Positions 25,186-35,838 of a DNA stretch of 64,000 nt are shown one piece after another (within the stretch, counting starts at the first letter, position 1; each line of letters begins with the position of its first letter). The stretch is from Sinorhizobium sp. A49. Its GTDB lineage: Bacteria; Pseudomonadota; Alphaproteobacteria; Rhizobiales; Rhizobiaceae. The DNA is taken from positions 372,001 to 436,000 of the forward strand of contig NZ_MUNW01000032.1 in assembly GCF_002002725.1 (NCBI RefSeq), read 5' to 3'. A program made the translations under genes and the position numbers. Under the pieces are notes generated by a model that was not told the DNA's origin, made no database searches, and was given only the letters and a program-made list of their open reading frames with translations.

Positions 25186-25419
25186 ATGTCAGAGAAGTTC
25201 ATCGTCATGCCCTTCAAGCGCGTTCGCGGTGGCTTGGCCCCCGGCGAGATGCGCGCGGCCACGACTGCAGCCGGGGCCGAGAAGGTTGCGGCTGCCATGG
25301 CGCCAAGGCACATCGGCGTTGCAGCCTATGCAGTGCAGGTGGACGAGGAAAGCGGCGACATGAGCAGCCCTCGCCTCCTGGTTCAATTCGGCGAGATAGC
25401 TGATTTGAATGCTGCCTGA
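25186..25419 (+). CDS. Small protein of unknown function, probable SOS gene
   Basis: A 77-residue soluble protein without signal peptide or membrane helix and no domain I recognise. It opens MSEKFIVMPFKRVRGGLAPG, is alanine-rich in the middle and ends in a short strand-like region LLVQFGEIADL. It is a good gene candidate: TTGGAG lies ten bases upstream of the ATG, and a promoter with a perfect LexA box precedes it. That context predicts induction by DNA damage. It stands alone, between tRNA-Pro and the merR-like gene. No function is proposed. Confidence 0.7.
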   Translation: MSEKFIVMPFKRVRGGLAPGEMRAATTAAGAEKVAAAMAPRHIGVAAYAVQVDEESGDMSSPRLLVQFGEIADLNAA

Positions 25420-25801
25420 ATTGCAGAAACACGCCTGACGGCCATCGATATTTTTCGGCCTCAGAGAACTCACGCAATAACACGTCGATGTAATCCCAGC
25501 ATCCCCGACACCGGGCACTTCGACGCGCTATCGTCCGTCAATGCCCTGCGGCGTGGGCTCTATCGACTGTGGACATGATCGAGATCGTTCCGCTCGCCCC
25601 GCGGTATGACTTGGCCGAGGGCGCCCGCGGCGAGACCTTTAGCCGTCACGCAGTTCATGTCGCGATCTTCGGCTCCCGGCTGCAGGTGCCAAAACTTCGC
25701 ACGGTTGTGATCTTTCAAAGGGGCTTGCTGCGCTTTGAGCTCTTGTTCTTGCACATCCGCCATCGCAAAACCGCTGGCCACTTTTGCGCAACAAATGCCT
25801 C
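25420..25801. other. Intergenic stretch without supported gene
   Basis: These 382 bases lie between the SOS-box gene and the 3-prime end of the MerR-type gene. Open frames exist on both strands (for example 25569-25814 and 25560-25832), but they shadow each other, lack clear ribosome binding sites and resemble nothing I know. No repeat or RNA gene was recognised. Confidence 0.5.
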
Positions 25802-26338
25802 TTACCGCGCCTGATCGAGCAGACGCTTGCATTCCAGGAGATCGTAGAGTGCCTCCTGAAGCAGCGCGCGGTCTTCCTTGCCGACGGAGGACGATTTGCC
25901 GAGCGATATTTCCGGAACGTCATCATTGCCGCCGCCGAAGGAGAAGAAGCGGCGGCTTGCCGGCGCCTTGGCGCGGCCGACGATCTGATCCTCTTCGGAC
26001 AGGCCGGCCTTCGGCGGTGGCGGTTCTTCATTGCTCGAGGCGGCCAGAGCTTCGACGGTGGCCAGATCGCCGCTAGCGATTGCCGCCACGAACTTGTTGC
26101 CATTGGCCTTCAGCAGCTTCTGCACGCCCTTGATGGTGTAGCCGTGATCATAGAGCAGGTGACGGATGCCCTTCAGCAGATCGACATCCTCGGGGCGATA
26201 GTAGCGCCGGCCGCCGCCACGCTTCATCGGCTTGATCTGCTGGAACCGTGTTTCCCAGAAACGCAGGACGTGCTGCGGCAGATCGAGATCGTCAGCGACC
26301 TCGCTGATGGTGCGAAAAGCGTCGGGGCTTTTTTCCAT
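25802..26338 (-). CDS. MerR family transcriptional regulator
   Basis: A 178-residue regulator. The N-terminal MerR helix-turn-helix is [25 protein letters not shown], and the wing is [18 protein letters not shown] (residues about 40-57). There is no cysteine-rich metal site, and the C-terminal half is a variable, glycine- and proline-rich linker ending in a short helix. This is the alphaproteobacterial MerR member usually found after ihfA. GGGAACGAA precedes the ATG at 26338; the frame runs upstream without support. Its target genes are unknown. It follows ihfA by 139 bases on the same strand. Confidence 0.9.
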   Translation of the reverse strand: MEKSPDAFRTISEVADDLDLPQHVLRFWETRFQQIKPMKRGGGRRYYRPEDVDLLKGIRHLLYDHGYTIKGVQKLLKANGNKFVAAIASGDLATVEALAASSNEEPPPPKAGLSEEDQIVGRAKAPASRRFFSFGGGNDDVPEISLGKSSSVGKEDRALLQEALYDLLECKRLLDQAR

Positions 26339-26477
26339 TTCGTTCCCATTCCATGTCATGCGACTCGGGGCAGGCCTGTGTCGCAATGAACCGATGCGTG
26401 CGATGATCGCACGAATCGGCTCCATTTCAACGGCTTATGGATGGGTTTTCAACCACATTGTGGTTGCCGGCCTCCGC

Positions 26478-26816
26478 TTACGATACGGGAGAGGCCGGCT
26501 TCTGCTTGGCCTTGCGGCTCAGATGCGATTTCAGCACGCGCTGCTTCAGGACATTGGACGCCTTGAAGGTCATGACCCGCCGCGGCGAAATCGGTACTTC
26601 CTCGCCGGTCTTCGGGTTGCGGCCGATGCGCTCGTTCTTATCGCGAACCTGAAACGTCGCGAAGGAGGACAGTTTCACGCTCTCGCCACGCACGATTGCG
26701 TTGCATATTTCGTCAATGACGGTTTCCACCAACTCGGCAGACTCTGTGCGCGACAGACCCACCTTGCGAAAAACCGACTCAGCCAAGTCTGCTCGTGTTA
26801 CTGTTTTTCCGCTCAT
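26478..26816 (-). CDS. ihfA: Integration host factor subunit alpha
   Basis: A 112-residue DNA-bending protein of the HU/IHF family. [20 protein letters not shown] forms the dimerisation helices, [30 protein letters not shown] gives the beta-ribbon arms with the intercalating proline in RNPKTGE, and the C-terminal basic tail is longer than in E. coli. It pairs with IhfB encoded elsewhere. Its place after fabH and before the merR-like gene is the usual rhizobial order. Confidence 0.95.
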   Translation of the reverse strand: MSGKTVTRADLAESVFRKVGLSRTESAELVETVIDEICNAIVRGESVKLSSFATFQVRDKNERIGRNPKTGEEVPISPRRVMTFKASNVLKQRVLKSHLSRKAKQKPASPVS

Positions 26817-26908
26817 CTTCCCCCACCGATGTCTGGCACGCCGATCAGCGATCGAAGACTATTGCCCTTGTCAATTCCGGTCAAGCGCCTGCGTTGCCTC
26901 AGCATTTT

Positions 26909-27880
26909 TTACCAGCGTATCAGAACGGAGCCCCATGTGAAGCCACCCCCCATGGCTTCGAGCAGAACAAGATCGCCCTTCTTGATTCGGCCGTCGGCCG
27001 CCGCGGTGTTCAGAGCGAGCGGAATGGAGGCGGCAGAGGTGTTGCCATGGAGATCGACAGTCACCACAACCTTATCGAGAGGGATGCCCAACTTCTTGGC
27101 GGAACCGTCAATGATGCGGCGATTGGCCTGATGCGGCACGAGCCAGTCGATATCCTCGGCGGTCGTTCCTGTTGCCTCGAAGGCAGCTTCGATCACGTCG
27201 GTGATCATGCCGACGGCGTGCTTGAAGACCTCGCGCCCCTCCATCTTCAGGTGGCCGACTGTACCCGTCGTCGACGGCCCGCCGTCGACATAGAGCTTCT
27301 CGCGATGCGCCCCATCAGAGCGCAGCTTGGCGGCGAGCACGCCGCGATCGGCAATCGTGCCCTCGCCTTCCTGCGCTTCCAGGATGATCGCGCCGGCGCC
27401 ATCGCCGAAGAGCACGCAGGTCGTGCGGTCAGACCAGTCGAGAATGCGCGAGAAAGTCTCGGCGCCGATGACCAGCACGCGTTTTGCCAACCCGCCGCGG
27501 ATGTAGGCATCGGCCGTCGTCACCGCGTAGATGAAGCCGGAACAGACGGCCTGCAAATCGAAGGCAGCGCCGTGGTGCATTCCGAGCCGGTTTTGAATGT
27601 TGACGGCCGTTGCAGGAAAGGTGTTGTCGGGCGTCGAGGTCGCCAGGATGATCAGATCGAGATCAGCGGCTGTCAGACCGGCATTGTCGAGCGCCGCTCG
27701 TGCAGCGGCTTCGCCGAGCGATGCAGTGGTCTCGCCTTCGCCGGCGATGTAGCGTTGGCGAATGCCGGTGCGCTGCACGATCCACTCGTCAGACGTATCG
27801 ACCTTGGATTCCAGCTCCTGATTGGTGACAACGCGCTTCGGCAACGCTGCGCCAAAGCCGCGAACGACGGAACGGATCAT
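26909..27880 (-). CDS. fabH: Beta-ketoacyl-ACP synthase III
   Basis: A 323-residue condensing enzyme that starts fatty acid synthesis by joining acetyl-CoA to malonyl-ACP. The catalytic triad is visible: C113 in [10 protein letters not shown]250 in LVPHQAN and N280 in LHGNTSAAS. It starts four bases after the plsX stop codon, so the pair is translationally linked. The order yceD-plsX-fabH-ihfA is typical for Rhizobiales. Confidence 0.97.
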   Translation of the reverse strand: MIRSVVRGFGAALPKRVVTNQELESKVDTSDEWIVQRTGIRQRYIAGEGETTASLGEAAARAALDNAGLTAADLDLIILATSTPDNTFPATAVNIQNRLGMHHGAAFDLQAVCSGFIYAVTTADAYIRGGLAKRVLVIGAETFSRILDWSDRTTCVLFGDGAGAIILEAQEGEGTIADRGVLAAKLRSDGAHREKLYVDGGPSTTGTVGHLKMEGREVFKHAVGMITDVIEAAFEATGTTAEDIDWLVPHQANRRIIDGSAKKLGIPLDKVVVTVDLHGNTSAASIPLALNTAAADGRIKKGDLVLLEAMGGGFTWGSVLIRW

Positions 27881-27884
27881 TTAT

Positions 27885-28943
27885 TCAAACCTCATCATTC
27901 ATGCCGGCGGGAAGTGCGTTCGGCGTCTCGGCGCCGTGATACTTCGCCAGATCGATCTCGATCTTCGCTTTCAGGCCGTTTTTCACCATGTCATAGCCGA
28001 CATCGATCGCAGCGGCGAACCCTTCGGCATCGGCTCCACCATGGCTCTTGATCACGACACCATTGAGGCCGAGAAAGACGCCGCCATTGACCTTGCGCGG
28101 GTCCATTTTTTCGCGCAGGCGGTCGAAGGCACCCTTGGCCAGGATGTAGCCGATCTTGGCCATCAGGGTGCGCGACATGGCCGCGCGCAGATATTCGGCG
28201 ATCTGTCGCGCCGTTCCTTCAGCGGCCTTGAGCGCGATATTGCCGGAGAAGCCTTCGGTGACGACGACGTCCACAGTGCCGCGTCCAATATCATCGCCTT
28301 CGACGAAGCCGTAATAGTCGAAGCCTTCGATATTGGCGTCACGGATAAGCCGCCCGGCTTCCTTGACTTCTTCCTGGCCCTTGATTTCCTCGACGCCGAC
28401 ATTGAGCAGGCCGATGGTCGGCCGCTCGATCTCGAACAGCGCCCGCGCCATGGCGCCACCCATCAGCGCAAAGTCCATGAGTTGCTGCGCGTCGGCACCG
28501 ATGGTCGCACCGACGTCGAGCACGATGCTCTCGCCCTTCAGGGTCGGCCAGATCGCCGCGATCGCCGGGCGCTGGATGCCCCGCATCGTGCGCAGGCAGA
28601 AGACCGACATGGCCATCAGCGCACCGGTGTTGCCGGCCGACACAACGACGTCGGCCTCACCGGCATTGATCGCATCGATCGCCCGCCACATACTCGACTT
28701 GCCGCGGCCGCGCCTGAGCGCCTGGCTCGGCTTCTCGTCCATGCCGACCGCGATCTCGCAGTCATGGAAGGTGCTGCTCGCCTTGAGCTTGGGATGTTTG
28801 GCCAAGATATCGGCGCACTGCGCTTCTATGCCGAACAGGACAAACCTTATGTCCGGATGACGTTCAAGCGCCCTTGCGGCGCCCGGGATGACGACTTCAG
28901 GACCATAGTCGCCGCCCATCACGTCAAGAGAAATTCTGACCAC
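27885..28943 (-). CDS. plsX: Phosphate acyltransferase PlsX
   Basis: A 352-residue soluble enzyme that makes acyl-phosphate from acyl-ACP for glycerolipid synthesis. Diagnostic segments are [19 protein letters not shown] at the N terminus, [30 protein letters not shown] and [11 protein letters not shown]. The open frame extends 49 codons upstream, but the GTG at 28943 gives the family N terminus, with AAAGGA ten bases upstream. Following closely is fabH; yceD is about 200 bases upstream. The rpmF gene often found between yceD and plsX is absent here. Confidence 0.95.
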   Translation of the reverse strand: MVRISLDVMGGDYGPEVVIPGAARALERHPDIRFVLFGIEAQCADILAKHPKLKASSTFHDCEIAVGMDEKPSQALRRGRGKSSMWRAIDAINAGEADVVVSAGNTGALMAMSVFCLRTMRGIQRPAIAAIWPTLKGESIVLDVGATIGADAQQLMDFALMGGAMARALFEIERPTIGLLNVGVEEIKGQEEVKEAGRLIRDANIEGFDYYGFVEGDDIGRGTVDVVVTEGFSGNIALKAAEGTARQIAEYLRAAMSRTLMAKIGYILAKGAFDRLREKMDPRKVNGGVFLGLNGVVIKSHGGADAEGFAAAIDVGYDMVKNGLKAKIEIDLAKYHGAETPNALPAGMNDEV

Positions 28944-29144
28944 GCGTGTCTTATCCTTTTTTCCTGCCACACAACACGTGCTGCCGTGGCGCACGCATTC
29001 GAACGCAACGACGTTACATATCGCTTCTGACGCTTGAGCCAGACACGCGGCAGATCGCTGCGGGGGCTCATTTGGCCGGAGTCGGGCCAAAATACTGCTT
29101 TTCGCCCGCGTGACAACCGAATTGTAGGGGTGGCTTTGGCAGCC

Positions 29145-29696
29145 TCAGTCCTTTTTCCAGTCCTTCAGCGCTGCAAACGGGTTCGGCTTCTCGTCGTCTG
29201 CCGCCGTACTTTCGATACGCGCGCCAAAAGTGACACCCGGTTTGCGCGGATAGGGCTCGATCGCGAGCGCCACGTGCTCGCTGACCACGACGCCTGCATC
29301 AATCGTGTCGCCGCTAAAGGTGTCGGGGATATCGGGGCCATCGGGGCTGAGGATCATCTCCCCGCCGTCATTGCTGGCCTGGCGGGCAAGCCTCGATCCC
29401 TCAGGCACGAAGATCGCCTCGATGGGCTCTTGAATGTCGGCCTCGACGGGCTCGAGCGTCACGACGCAGGACTGCACGATCCGGGCGGTAACGTCGCCCT
29501 TGATCTTGACACCGTCCCTCTTCCAGCGCGCGATCTGCAGATCGGCCGAAAGCGACAGGACTTCGCGCACGTCCCAAAGTTCGGCCAGCGCTTGCCGTTC
29601 GCTCTCGTTTGCCGAGAGGCGGACGGTCACGGCATTGGCGGAGATATGCCCGACCTTTACCGGGTAGGAAAATGCCGGTCGGCTATCGTCTTTCAT
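29145..29696 (-). CDS. YceD family protein (DUF177)
   Basis: A 183-residue DUF177/YceD protein. The C-terminal half carries CVVTLEPVEADIQEPIEAIF, the conserved cysteine-containing region of the family, and the end reads PNPFAALKDWKK, typical of alphaproteobacterial members. YceD has been linked to 23S rRNA accumulation and ribosomal protein L32 in other bacteria and plants. The start at 29696 begins the family N terminus. It lies upstream of plsX on the same strand and downstream of the bc1 chaperone gene. Confidence 0.9.
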   Translation of the reverse strand: MKDDSRPAFSYPVKVGHISANAVTVRLSANESERQALAELWDVREVLSLSADLQIARWKRDGVKIKGDVTARIVQSCVVTLEPVEADIQEPIEAIFVPEGSRLARQASNDGGEMILSPDGPDIPDTFSGDTIDAGVVVSEHVALAIEPYPRKPGVTFGARIESTAADDEKPNPFAALKDWKKD

Positions 29697-29793
29697 GATC
29701 AGGTCCTTCCTCACGCGGGCGCCATGACGGAAGCGCAATTCTCGCGGATAGCGCCGCACACCAGCGGCTGGCTGCGGCATCAATGGCCGCTTA

Positions 29794-30333
29794 TTACTCT
29801 CCGGCGGCAGGAATGTGCAACTGGCCCGTTTCGACGCGCTCTTCCGGTTCAGCCGCGAGCCGCCCCTCGACAGAGAGCAGGTAGGTCGCCAGGCCGTCCA
29901 TCGCCGGCCCCCCCTCATCGCCCTTCGGATAAAAGTTACGCTTCAGCGCCGCAGCAAGCGAGACTGCATCTCGCCCTTCGAGCGCCGCCGCATAGGATTC
30001 GAGCCGGCCATAGAACATGCTGGCGAGCTTCTTCATCTTCTTCGGGACGCCAGCGTCACCAACTCCGAGTTCACGGATCGAATGGTCGACATCCTCGAAG
30101 AAGGCGTCGACAATCTCCTGTGCGACCTCCTGACCGGTACGCGCCGACCCGCGCGTGCGCCGGAAATAGAGGATCAACACGGCCGACAACATCTCGAAAC
30201 GGCCCATCACCGTGTCGGGCACGTCGAGGTCCGTATAGAGGTACGGCTGACGCGCAGCCGACGTCAATAACGCATATTGCCGTTCGACAATCGCAATATT
30301 GCCGCTTTTTCTTTTGAACAGTCCAAAAATCAT
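29794..30333 (-). CDS. Ubiquinol-cytochrome c chaperone family protein
   Basis: A 179-residue protein of the CBP3/UQCC family that helps assemble the cytochrome bc1 complex. Family features seen are RFEMLSAVLILYFRR, AQEIVDAFFEDVDHSIRELGVGDAGVPKKMKKLASMFYGR and the YAAAL segment. The ATG at 30333 is the conserved start MIFGLFKR; the frame extends upstream over the divergent lipoprotein promoter without support. It is divergent from the omlA-like gene and upstream of yceD. Confidence 0.9.
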   Translation of the reverse strand: MIFGLFKRKSGNIAIVERQYALLTSAARQPYLYTDLDVPDTVMGRFEMLSAVLILYFRRTRGSARTGQEVAQEIVDAFFEDVDHSIRELGVGDAGVPKKMKKLASMFYGRLESYAAALEGRDAVSLAAALKRNFYPKGDEGGPAMDGLATYLLSVEGRLAAEPEERVETGQLHIPAAGE

Positions 30334-30472
30334 CACAAAGCCCAGCTTTGGCTTTCTCGAAATGCGCGCAAGCGCCCATGACGGTTGTTGCATGATAGCC
30401 GAAGCTGGTTTACCGAAGCATGCACGAATTGCAATGGCGGATCTGCCATCGTTACTCCAAAGGGAGCTGTCG

Positions 30473-30979
30473 TTGACGAAGCGGTTTTTCAGAACAAATT
30501 TGAAGGTCCTTGGCCGAGTTGCGGCCGTAGCGACTGTTAGCACCATTGCTCTCTCCGCCTGCCAGTCCGCTAATGTCGGTGAAGTTCTCCACCAGGGTTA
30601 TGTGGTTGATCAGGAAACGCTAAATCTCGTTCCTGTCGGTTCCAGCCGTGAACAGGTTCTGCTTTCGCTCGGCACGCCGTCGACGACCGCGACCTTCGAC
30701 AACGAGGTATTCTACTACATCTCGCAGACCCGCAAACGCCCCGTGGCGTTCATGAAGCCGCAGCTCGTCGACCAGTCGATCCTGGCCGTCTATTTCGACA
30801 AGGAAGGCACCGTCAGCCAGCTCGCGCACTACACGCTGAAGGACGGCAAGGTCTTCGACACACTGTCGCGCACGACACCGACCGGCGGCAAGGAAACCAG
30901 CTTCCTCGGGCAGCTTCTGACAGGCCCCGGCGCCGGCAAGGCTGCGGCGCAAAATCTCTTCAAGGACTTCGGCAAGTAA
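30473..30979 (+). CDS. omlA: Outer-membrane lipoprotein, OmlA/SmpA (BamE) family
   Basis: A 168-residue lipoprotein of the SmpA/OmlA fold, related to BamE of the outer-membrane assembly machinery. The signal peptide ends in the lipobox ALSAC with C30. The mature part begins with HQGYVVDQETLNLVPVGSSREQVLLSLG, the core of the fold, and ends in a short alphaproteobacterial tail. A TTG start at 30473 is preferred because AAAGGGAG lies eight bases upstream. An ATG at 30434 gives a longer, less typical signal sequence. It is divergent from the bc1 chaperone and ends in a strong terminator. Confidence 0.9.
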   Translation: MTKRFFRTNLKVLGRVAAVATVSTIALSACQSANVGEVLHQGYVVDQETLNLVPVGSSREQVLLSLGTPSTTATFDNEVFYYISQTRKRPVAFMKPQLVDQSILAVYFDKEGTVSQLAHYTLKDGKVFDTLSRTTPTGGKETSFLGQLLTGPGAGKAAAQNLFKDFGK

Positions 30980-30997
30980 TTCCGAGGTTCATCACAC

Positions 30998-31034
30998 AAA
31001 AAGGCCCGCGGGACATGCGCTCCGCGGGCCTTTT
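30998..31034. terminator. Bidirectional terminator between omlA and hppA
   Basis: GGCCCGCGG (31003-31011) pairs with CCGCGGGCC (31022-31030) around a ten-base loop, with A residues on the left flank and TTTT on the right, between the convergent omlA and hppA genes. Confidence 0.85.
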
Positions 31035-31049
31035 CGTTTCAGGCGTCCG

Positions 31050-33185
31050 TCAAGCCAGGACGGCCAGCAACAGCAGCGCCACAATGTTGGTGATCTTGAT
31101 CGCCGGGTTCACTGCAGGACCAGCCGTATCCTTGTAGGGATCACCGACGGTATCGCCGGTTACCGATGCCTTGTGCGCTTCGGAACCCTTGAGATGCCGC
31201 GTGCCGTCCTTGTCGACGAAACCGTCCTCGAAGCTTTTCTTGGCATTATCCCAGGCGCCCCCACCCGAAGTCATCGAGATCGCGACGAAAAGGCCGTTGA
31301 CGATGACGCCAAGCAGCGATGCGCCCAGAGCTGCAAAGGCGGATGCCTTGGAGCCGGATATGAGCAGTACCCCGAAATAAACCACGAGCGGCGCCAGAAC
31401 CGGCAGCAGCGACGGGACGATCATTTCACGAATCGCCGCCTTGGTGAGCAGGTCGACAGCGCGACCGTAATCAGGCTTCTCCGTGCCGGCCATGATGCCC
31501 GGCTTTTCGCGGAACTGACGGCGCACTTCCTCGACGATCGACCCTGCCGCGCGCCCGACGGCGGTCATAGCAATGCCGCCGAAGAGATACGGAATGAGGC
31601 CCCCGAAGATCAATCCGGCAACGACATAGGGGTTCGAGAGATCGAAAGAGATCTGACCGACATCGGCGAAATACGGATACTTGTCGCCATTGGCGGCGAA
31701 GTAGCTGAGATCGTTGGAATAGGCTGCAAACAGAACCAGCGCGCCGAGACCGGCCGAACCGATGGCATACCCCTTGGTCACGGCCTTCGTCGTATTGCCG
31801 ACCGCGTCGAGTGCATCGGTCGACTTGCGCACTTCGGGCGGCAAATGCGACATCTCGGCGATGCCGCCGGCATTGTCCGTCACCGGACCGAAGGCATCCA
31901 GCGCGACGATCATGCCGGCAATGCCAAGCATCGCAGTCACTGCAATGCCGGTTCCGAACAGACCAGCCAGCTGATAGGTGGAGATGATGCCGCCGACGAT
32001 GATGATGGCCGGCAACGCCGTCGACTCCAGAGAGACGGCCAGCCCCTGGATCACGTTCGTGCCGTGGCCCGTGACCGACGCCTGTGCAATGGAATTCACC
32101 GGGCGCTTGTTGGTGCCGGTGTAATACTCGGTGATCACCACGATCAGTGCCGTCACCACCAGGCCGACAATACCGCACAGGAACAGGTTCCAGCCGGTGA
32201 TGTCCTGGCCTGCGACCGTCCCGATCGAGCCCCAGCCGATCGTTAGCGACGTAGCGGCGCCAAGCCCGACGATCGACAGCAAACCAGTGACGATCAGGCC
32301 CCGGTAGAGCGCACCCATGATCGAGTTGTTGGTCCCGAGCTTGACGAAGAAGGTACCGATGATCGACGTGATGATGCAGGTCGCGCAAATCGCCAGGGGA
32401 TAAGCCATGACGGTCGAGAGAACCGGCGTGCCGGCAAAGAAGATCGCTGCCAGAACCATGGTTGCAACCACCGAGACCGCATAGGTCTCGAACAGGTCGG
32501 CCGCCATGCCGGCGCAGTCGCCGACATTGTCGCCGACATTGTCGGCGATGGTCGCGGGGTTGCGCGGATCGTCTTCCGGGATCCCGGCTTCCACCTTGCC
32601 GACGAGGTCGCCGCCGACGTCTGCACCCTTGGTGAAGATGCCGCCGCCGAGACGGGCGAAAATCGAGATCAGCGACGCGCCGAAACCGAGCGCCACGAGC
32701 GCATCGATCACCTCACGCGACCCGGGCTCGTGCCCGAGGCCCGCGGTCAGGATAAGGTAGTAGACAGATACGCCGAGCAGGGCGAGGCCTGCAACGAGAA
32801 GACCGGTGATGGCGCCGGATTTGAAGGCGATATCGAGGCCGGATGCGAGACTGACAGAGGCGGCCTGCGCGGTGCGCACGTTTGCGCGAACCGAAACGTG
32901 CATGCCGATGAAGCCGGCAGCACCCGAAAGCACTGCGCCAACGAGAAAGCCGAAAGCAGCTGCGGAAGAAAGAAGAACCCAGGCGCCGATGAAAACGACG
33001 ACGCCGACGATGGCGATGGTTCTGTATTGACGCGTGAGATAGGCTTGTGCCCCTTCACGAATGTAGCCTGCGATTTCTTGCATGCGGGCGTTCCCCTGGT
33101 CGGCGGCAAGCACCGACTGTGTTGCCCAGATGGCATAAGCCACCGCGAGCAACCCGCATGCGATAACGCCCAACAAAATGGTCAT
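31050..33185 (-). CDS. hppA: Membrane-bound H+-translocating pyrophosphatase
   Basis: A 711-residue integral membrane pyrophosphatase with about sixteen helices that couples PPi hydrolysis to proton export from the cytosol. The substrate motif is [20 protein letters not shown], followed by [22 protein letters not shown]; the late motif is [17 protein letters not shown]. The [10 protein letters not shown] segment has lysine and threonine where K+-dependent enzymes have alanines, which marks the K+-independent class. GGAGGG precedes the ATG. Such pumps conserve energy from biosynthetic PPi in rhizobia. Confidence 0.97.
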   Translation of the reverse strand: MTILLGVIACGLLAVAYAIWATQSVLAADQGNARMQEIAGYIREGAQAYLTRQYRTIAIVGVVVFIGAWVLLSSAAAFGFLVGAVLSGAAGFIGMHVSVRANVRTAQAASVSLASGLDIAFKSGAITGLLVAGLALLGVSVYYLILTAGLGHEPGSREVIDALVALGFGASLISIFARLGGGIFTKGADVGGDLVGKVEAGIPEDDPRNPATIADNVGDNVGDCAGMAADLFETYAVSVVATMVLAAIFFAGTPVLSTVMAYPLAICATCIITSIIGTFFVKLGTNNSIMGALYRGLIVTGLLSIVGLGAATSLTIGWGSIGTVAGQDITGWNLFLCGIVGLVVTALIVVITEYYTGTNKRPVNSIAQASVTGHGTNVIQGLAVSLESTALPAIIIVGGIISTYQLAGLFGTGIAVTAMLGIAGMIVALDAFGPVTDNAGGIAEMSHLPPEVRKSTDALDAVGNTTKAVTKGYAIGSAGLGALVLFAAYSNDLSYFAANGDKYPYFADVGQISFDLSNPYVVAGLIFGGLIPYLFGGIAMTAVGRAAGSIVEEVRRQFREKPGIMAGTEKPDYGRAVDLLTKAAIREMIVPSLLPVLAPLVVYFGVLLISGSKASAFAALGASLLGVIVNGLFVAISMTSGGGAWDNAKKSFEDGFVDKDGTRHLKGSEAHKASVTGDTVGDPYKDTAGPAVNPAIKITNIVALLLLAVLA

Positions 33186-33384
33186 TTCGCATTACCCTCC
33201 GTTTCAACCCGCGGACTCACTCCCGGCCGCAGGCCCCTCAAATCCGCGAATCACGCACCACCTCCTCAAGCAGCACCCCTCACGGCGAGGCCAGAGTGCG
33301 ATTGCAACGAAAGATCGTCAAGCCCCGGAAATCTAACTACCGGCGGCCCTCTGCGAACTGAAGATTTCGGAAAAAAGCGGCAGT

Positions 33385-34614
33385 TCAGGCCGCAACGTTA
33401 GGGCGAGCGCGCATCAGCAAGAAGAGCAGAAGAAGGCAGACGGATGTCACCGGCCAGACGACGGCATTCAGCATGTCCCAGCCATAGACCGAGAGAACCT
33501 TGCCGGAGGCAAACGACGACAGCGCGACGGTGGTGAACAGGACGATGTCGTGAAAGGCCTGAACCTTGTCGGCCTCCTGAGGGCGATAGCTGCCGGCAAC
33601 GATGGCGGTCGAGCCGATGAAGCCGAAATTCCAACCCAGACCGAGAAGCACAAGCGCGCCCCAGAAATTCCAGAGTTCCAGGCCCACATGCGCGACCGCG
33701 GCGCAGGCCATGAGCAAGAGCAGCCCGCAGGCGACGATGCGTTCGGCGCCGAAGCGCGTGATCAGCCACCCGGTAAAGAAGCTCGGCGCGAACATCGCAA
33801 GCACGTGCCACTGGATGCCGAGCGTTGCAAGCTCGGTGGAAAAGCCGCAGCCGACGACCATGGCGACCGGCGCACCGGTCATCATGAATGTCATCAACGC
33901 ATAGCTCGATATGCCGCAGACCATGCCGGTGATGAAGCGTTGGTTGCGAACGATTTCGCCGAGCGAACGCGTGGACTGGCCGTGATACTCGCTCGCCACC
34001 GTTCCCTGCTCCGGCAAGCGCAGCGGCGCAAAGAAGAATGCGGCTAGCAGGCAGATCGGCAGCAAGGCGATGAAAGCGCCGACAAAGGCGACGGGCGCGA
34101 ACAGATCTCCGGCGAAAATGACGATCTGCGGACCGAGAACGGCGGAAACGATCCCCCCGCCCAGGATCCACGATATCGCCTTCGGCTTGTAGAAAGACGG
34201 CGAGGCGTCGGCGGCGGCGAAGCGCAGTTTTTGGGTAAATCCGTTGGAAGAGCCGAGAATGGCAAGACCGAAGGCAAAGAGCCAGAAACTTTCCCGGAAG
34301 AGCGCGACCGCGGCGACCGCGGCGCCGACAGACGCAATCCCGGTACCGGCCATGAAGGCGAAGCGCCGGCCGATAAGGCGTGAGAGCGTTGCGACGAGAA
34401 TGACGCCGAGCGCCATGCCGACATTGTAGGCAGTCAGCGGCGCCGTCGCCAGCGACTTGTCGTCAGCGAGCAGCTGATAGCCGGCAACACCGCCGACGGC
34501 AAAGCAGATCGGGCCGACGACACCAAGGATCGCCTGCGCCGCCGTCAGAAGGAAAACATTGCGGCGCGCTTCGCGAAGGGCAGAGCCCATATCATCGACG
34601 GCAGCCGCAACCAT
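33385..34614 (-). CDS. MFS transporter
   Basis: A 409-residue membrane protein with twelve predicted helices and the loop RLIGRRFAFMAG between helices two and three, the MFS signature region. The ATG at 34614 lies eight bases inside the end of nusB, so the two are translationally linked; the frame runs further upstream through nusB as a shadow. The family resembles YfkF/NreB-like exporters. The substrate is unknown. It is the last gene of the ribH-nusB-mfs unit. Confidence 0.87.
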   Translation of the reverse strand: MVAAAVDDMGSALREARRNVFLLTAAQAILGVVGPICFAVGGVAGYQLLADDKSLATAPLTAYNVGMALGVILVATLSRLIGRRFAFMAGTGIASVGAAVAAVALFRESFWLFAFGLAILGSSNGFTQKLRFAAADASPSFYKPKAISWILGGGIVSAVLGPQIVIFAGDLFAPVAFVGAFIALLPICLLAAFFFAPLRLPEQGTVASEYHGQSTRSLGEIVRNQRFITGMVCGISSYALMTFMMTGAPVAMVVGCGFSTELATLGIQWHVLAMFAPSFFTGWLITRFGAERIVACGLLLLMACAAVAHVGLELWNFWGALVLLGLGWNFGFIGSTAIVAGSYRPQEADKVQAFHDIVLFTTVALSSFASGKVLSVYGWDMLNAVVWPVTSVCLLLLFLLMRARPNVAA

Positions 34615-34621
34615 GGCCGCG

Positions 34622-35104
34622 CTACTTCTTGGGCTCGCCGCGAACCTGCCGGGCAATCCGGTCAAGAACGGCATTGACCAGCTTGGGCTCGTCGTCGCCG
34701 AAGAAGGCCTTGGCGATTTCGACATATTCGGTGACGATCACCGCAACAGGCACATCCTTGCGTTCCAGCATCTCGAAGGTGCCTGCGCGCAAAATGGCAC
34801 GAACGGTGGAGTCGAGCCGCGACAGCGCCCAGTCGTCCTGCAATGCCGAGCCGATCAAGGGGTCGAGCTTGCGTTGATCGCGCACGACGCCGGCGACGAT
34901 CGAGCGAAACCACGAGGCATCGGCCTTCAGATAGGTATCGCCGTCCAGCTCCTGGCCGAGACGATGCATTTCGTACTCAGCGACGACTTCGAGCACGCCG
35001 GTGCCGCCGATATCCATCTGGTAGAGCGCCTGCACGGCCGCAAGACGCGCCGCGCCGCGTTGGTTAGCCTGCTTCAACGGCTGATCCGAGGGGGTGTTCG
35101 TCAC
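34622..35104 (-). CDS. nusB: Transcription antitermination protein NusB
   Basis: A 160-residue all-helical RNA-binding protein acting with NusE in antitermination of rRNA operons. The N-terminal [19 protein letters not shown] and the C-terminal [28 protein letters not shown] are diagnostic. The start is a GTG whose GTGA overlaps the ribH stop codon, so translation is coupled. The ribH-nusB pairing is common in alphaproteobacteria. Confidence 0.95.
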   Translation of the reverse strand: MTNTPSDQPLKQANQRGAARLAAVQALYQMDIGGTGVLEVVAEYEMHRLGQELDGDTYLKADASWFRSIVAGVVRDQRKLDPLIGSALQDDWALSRLDSTVRAILRAGTFEMLERKDVPVAVIVTEYVEIAKAFFGDDEPKLVNAVLDRIARQVRGEPKK

Positions 35105-35562
35105 TGTTCTGTGCCCAATTTCTTCTTCAGTTCAATCATGGTCAGCGCAGCACGTGCGGCAAAGCCGCCCTTGTCGCCTTCCGACCGGCGCGCACGCGCC
35201 CAGGCCTGATCGTCGTTTTCGACCGTCAGGATGCCATTGCCGATGGCAAGGCTTTCGCTGACGGCGAGGTCCATGATCGCGCGCGAGGATTCGTTCGCGA
35301 CGATATCGAAATGATAGGTCTCGCCACGAATGACCATGCCGAGCGCGACGAAGCCATCATATTCGACGGCGCCTTCGTCCGCACCATCAAGCGCCATGGC
35401 GATTGCCGGCGGGATTTCGAGGGCACCGGGTACCGTCACGATATCATAGGTCGCGCCGGCTGCATCCAGTGCATGTTTGGCGCCATCGAGCAATGCGTCG
35501 GCCATATCGTCATAGAAGCGTGCTTCCACAATCAGGATGTGGGCAGCCTTGGTCTTCGCCAT
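35101..35562 (-). CDS. ribH: 6,7-dimethyl-8-ribityllumazine synthase
   Basis: A 153-residue lumazine synthase for the penultimate step of riboflavin synthesis. Seen are the [13 protein letters not shown] strand-helix near residue 47, the phosphate and substrate loop [22 protein letters not shown] near 83 with the catalytic histidine, and a C-terminal helix with [11 protein letters not shown]. It is separated from ribE-ribD by a block of unrelated plus-strand genes at 35.8-38.5 kb. It is first in its transcript, with nusB overlapping. Confidence 0.96.
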   Translation of the reverse strand: MAKTKAAHILIVEARFYDDMADALLDGAKHALDAAGATYDIVTVPGALEIPPAIAMALDGADEGAVEYDGFVALGMVIRGETYHFDIVANESSRAIMDLAVSESLAIGNGILTVENDDQAWARARRSEGDKGGFAARAALTMIELKKKLGTEQ

Positions 35563-35838
35563 GGATCACCTGTCTTGAGATTTCCGCGCCGGAGCGACCG
35601 GCTGAGGCGGCGGTCAAACCACGACCGGCGCCGAATGGCAAGCAAATTCCGCTGTCGGCGCCCTTTTGCCGCGTTGCACGCGCCCCAGCAGAGACCGTGA
35701 CAGACGGCGTGGAACGCTCGTGTCACGCTTGAGGGGGTAGCCAGGCGTTTCCGACAATGACAATAATCAGGACAGACACAACGCCTGATCGGGGACAACG
35801 CCGCTTAGGCAAAGGAAATCGAGCGAAAGTTGTCTCTG

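Noticed and set aside
25560-25832. Frames on both strands in the gap before the merR-like gene
   Set aside because: They overlap each other, lack ribosome binding sites and show no family features.
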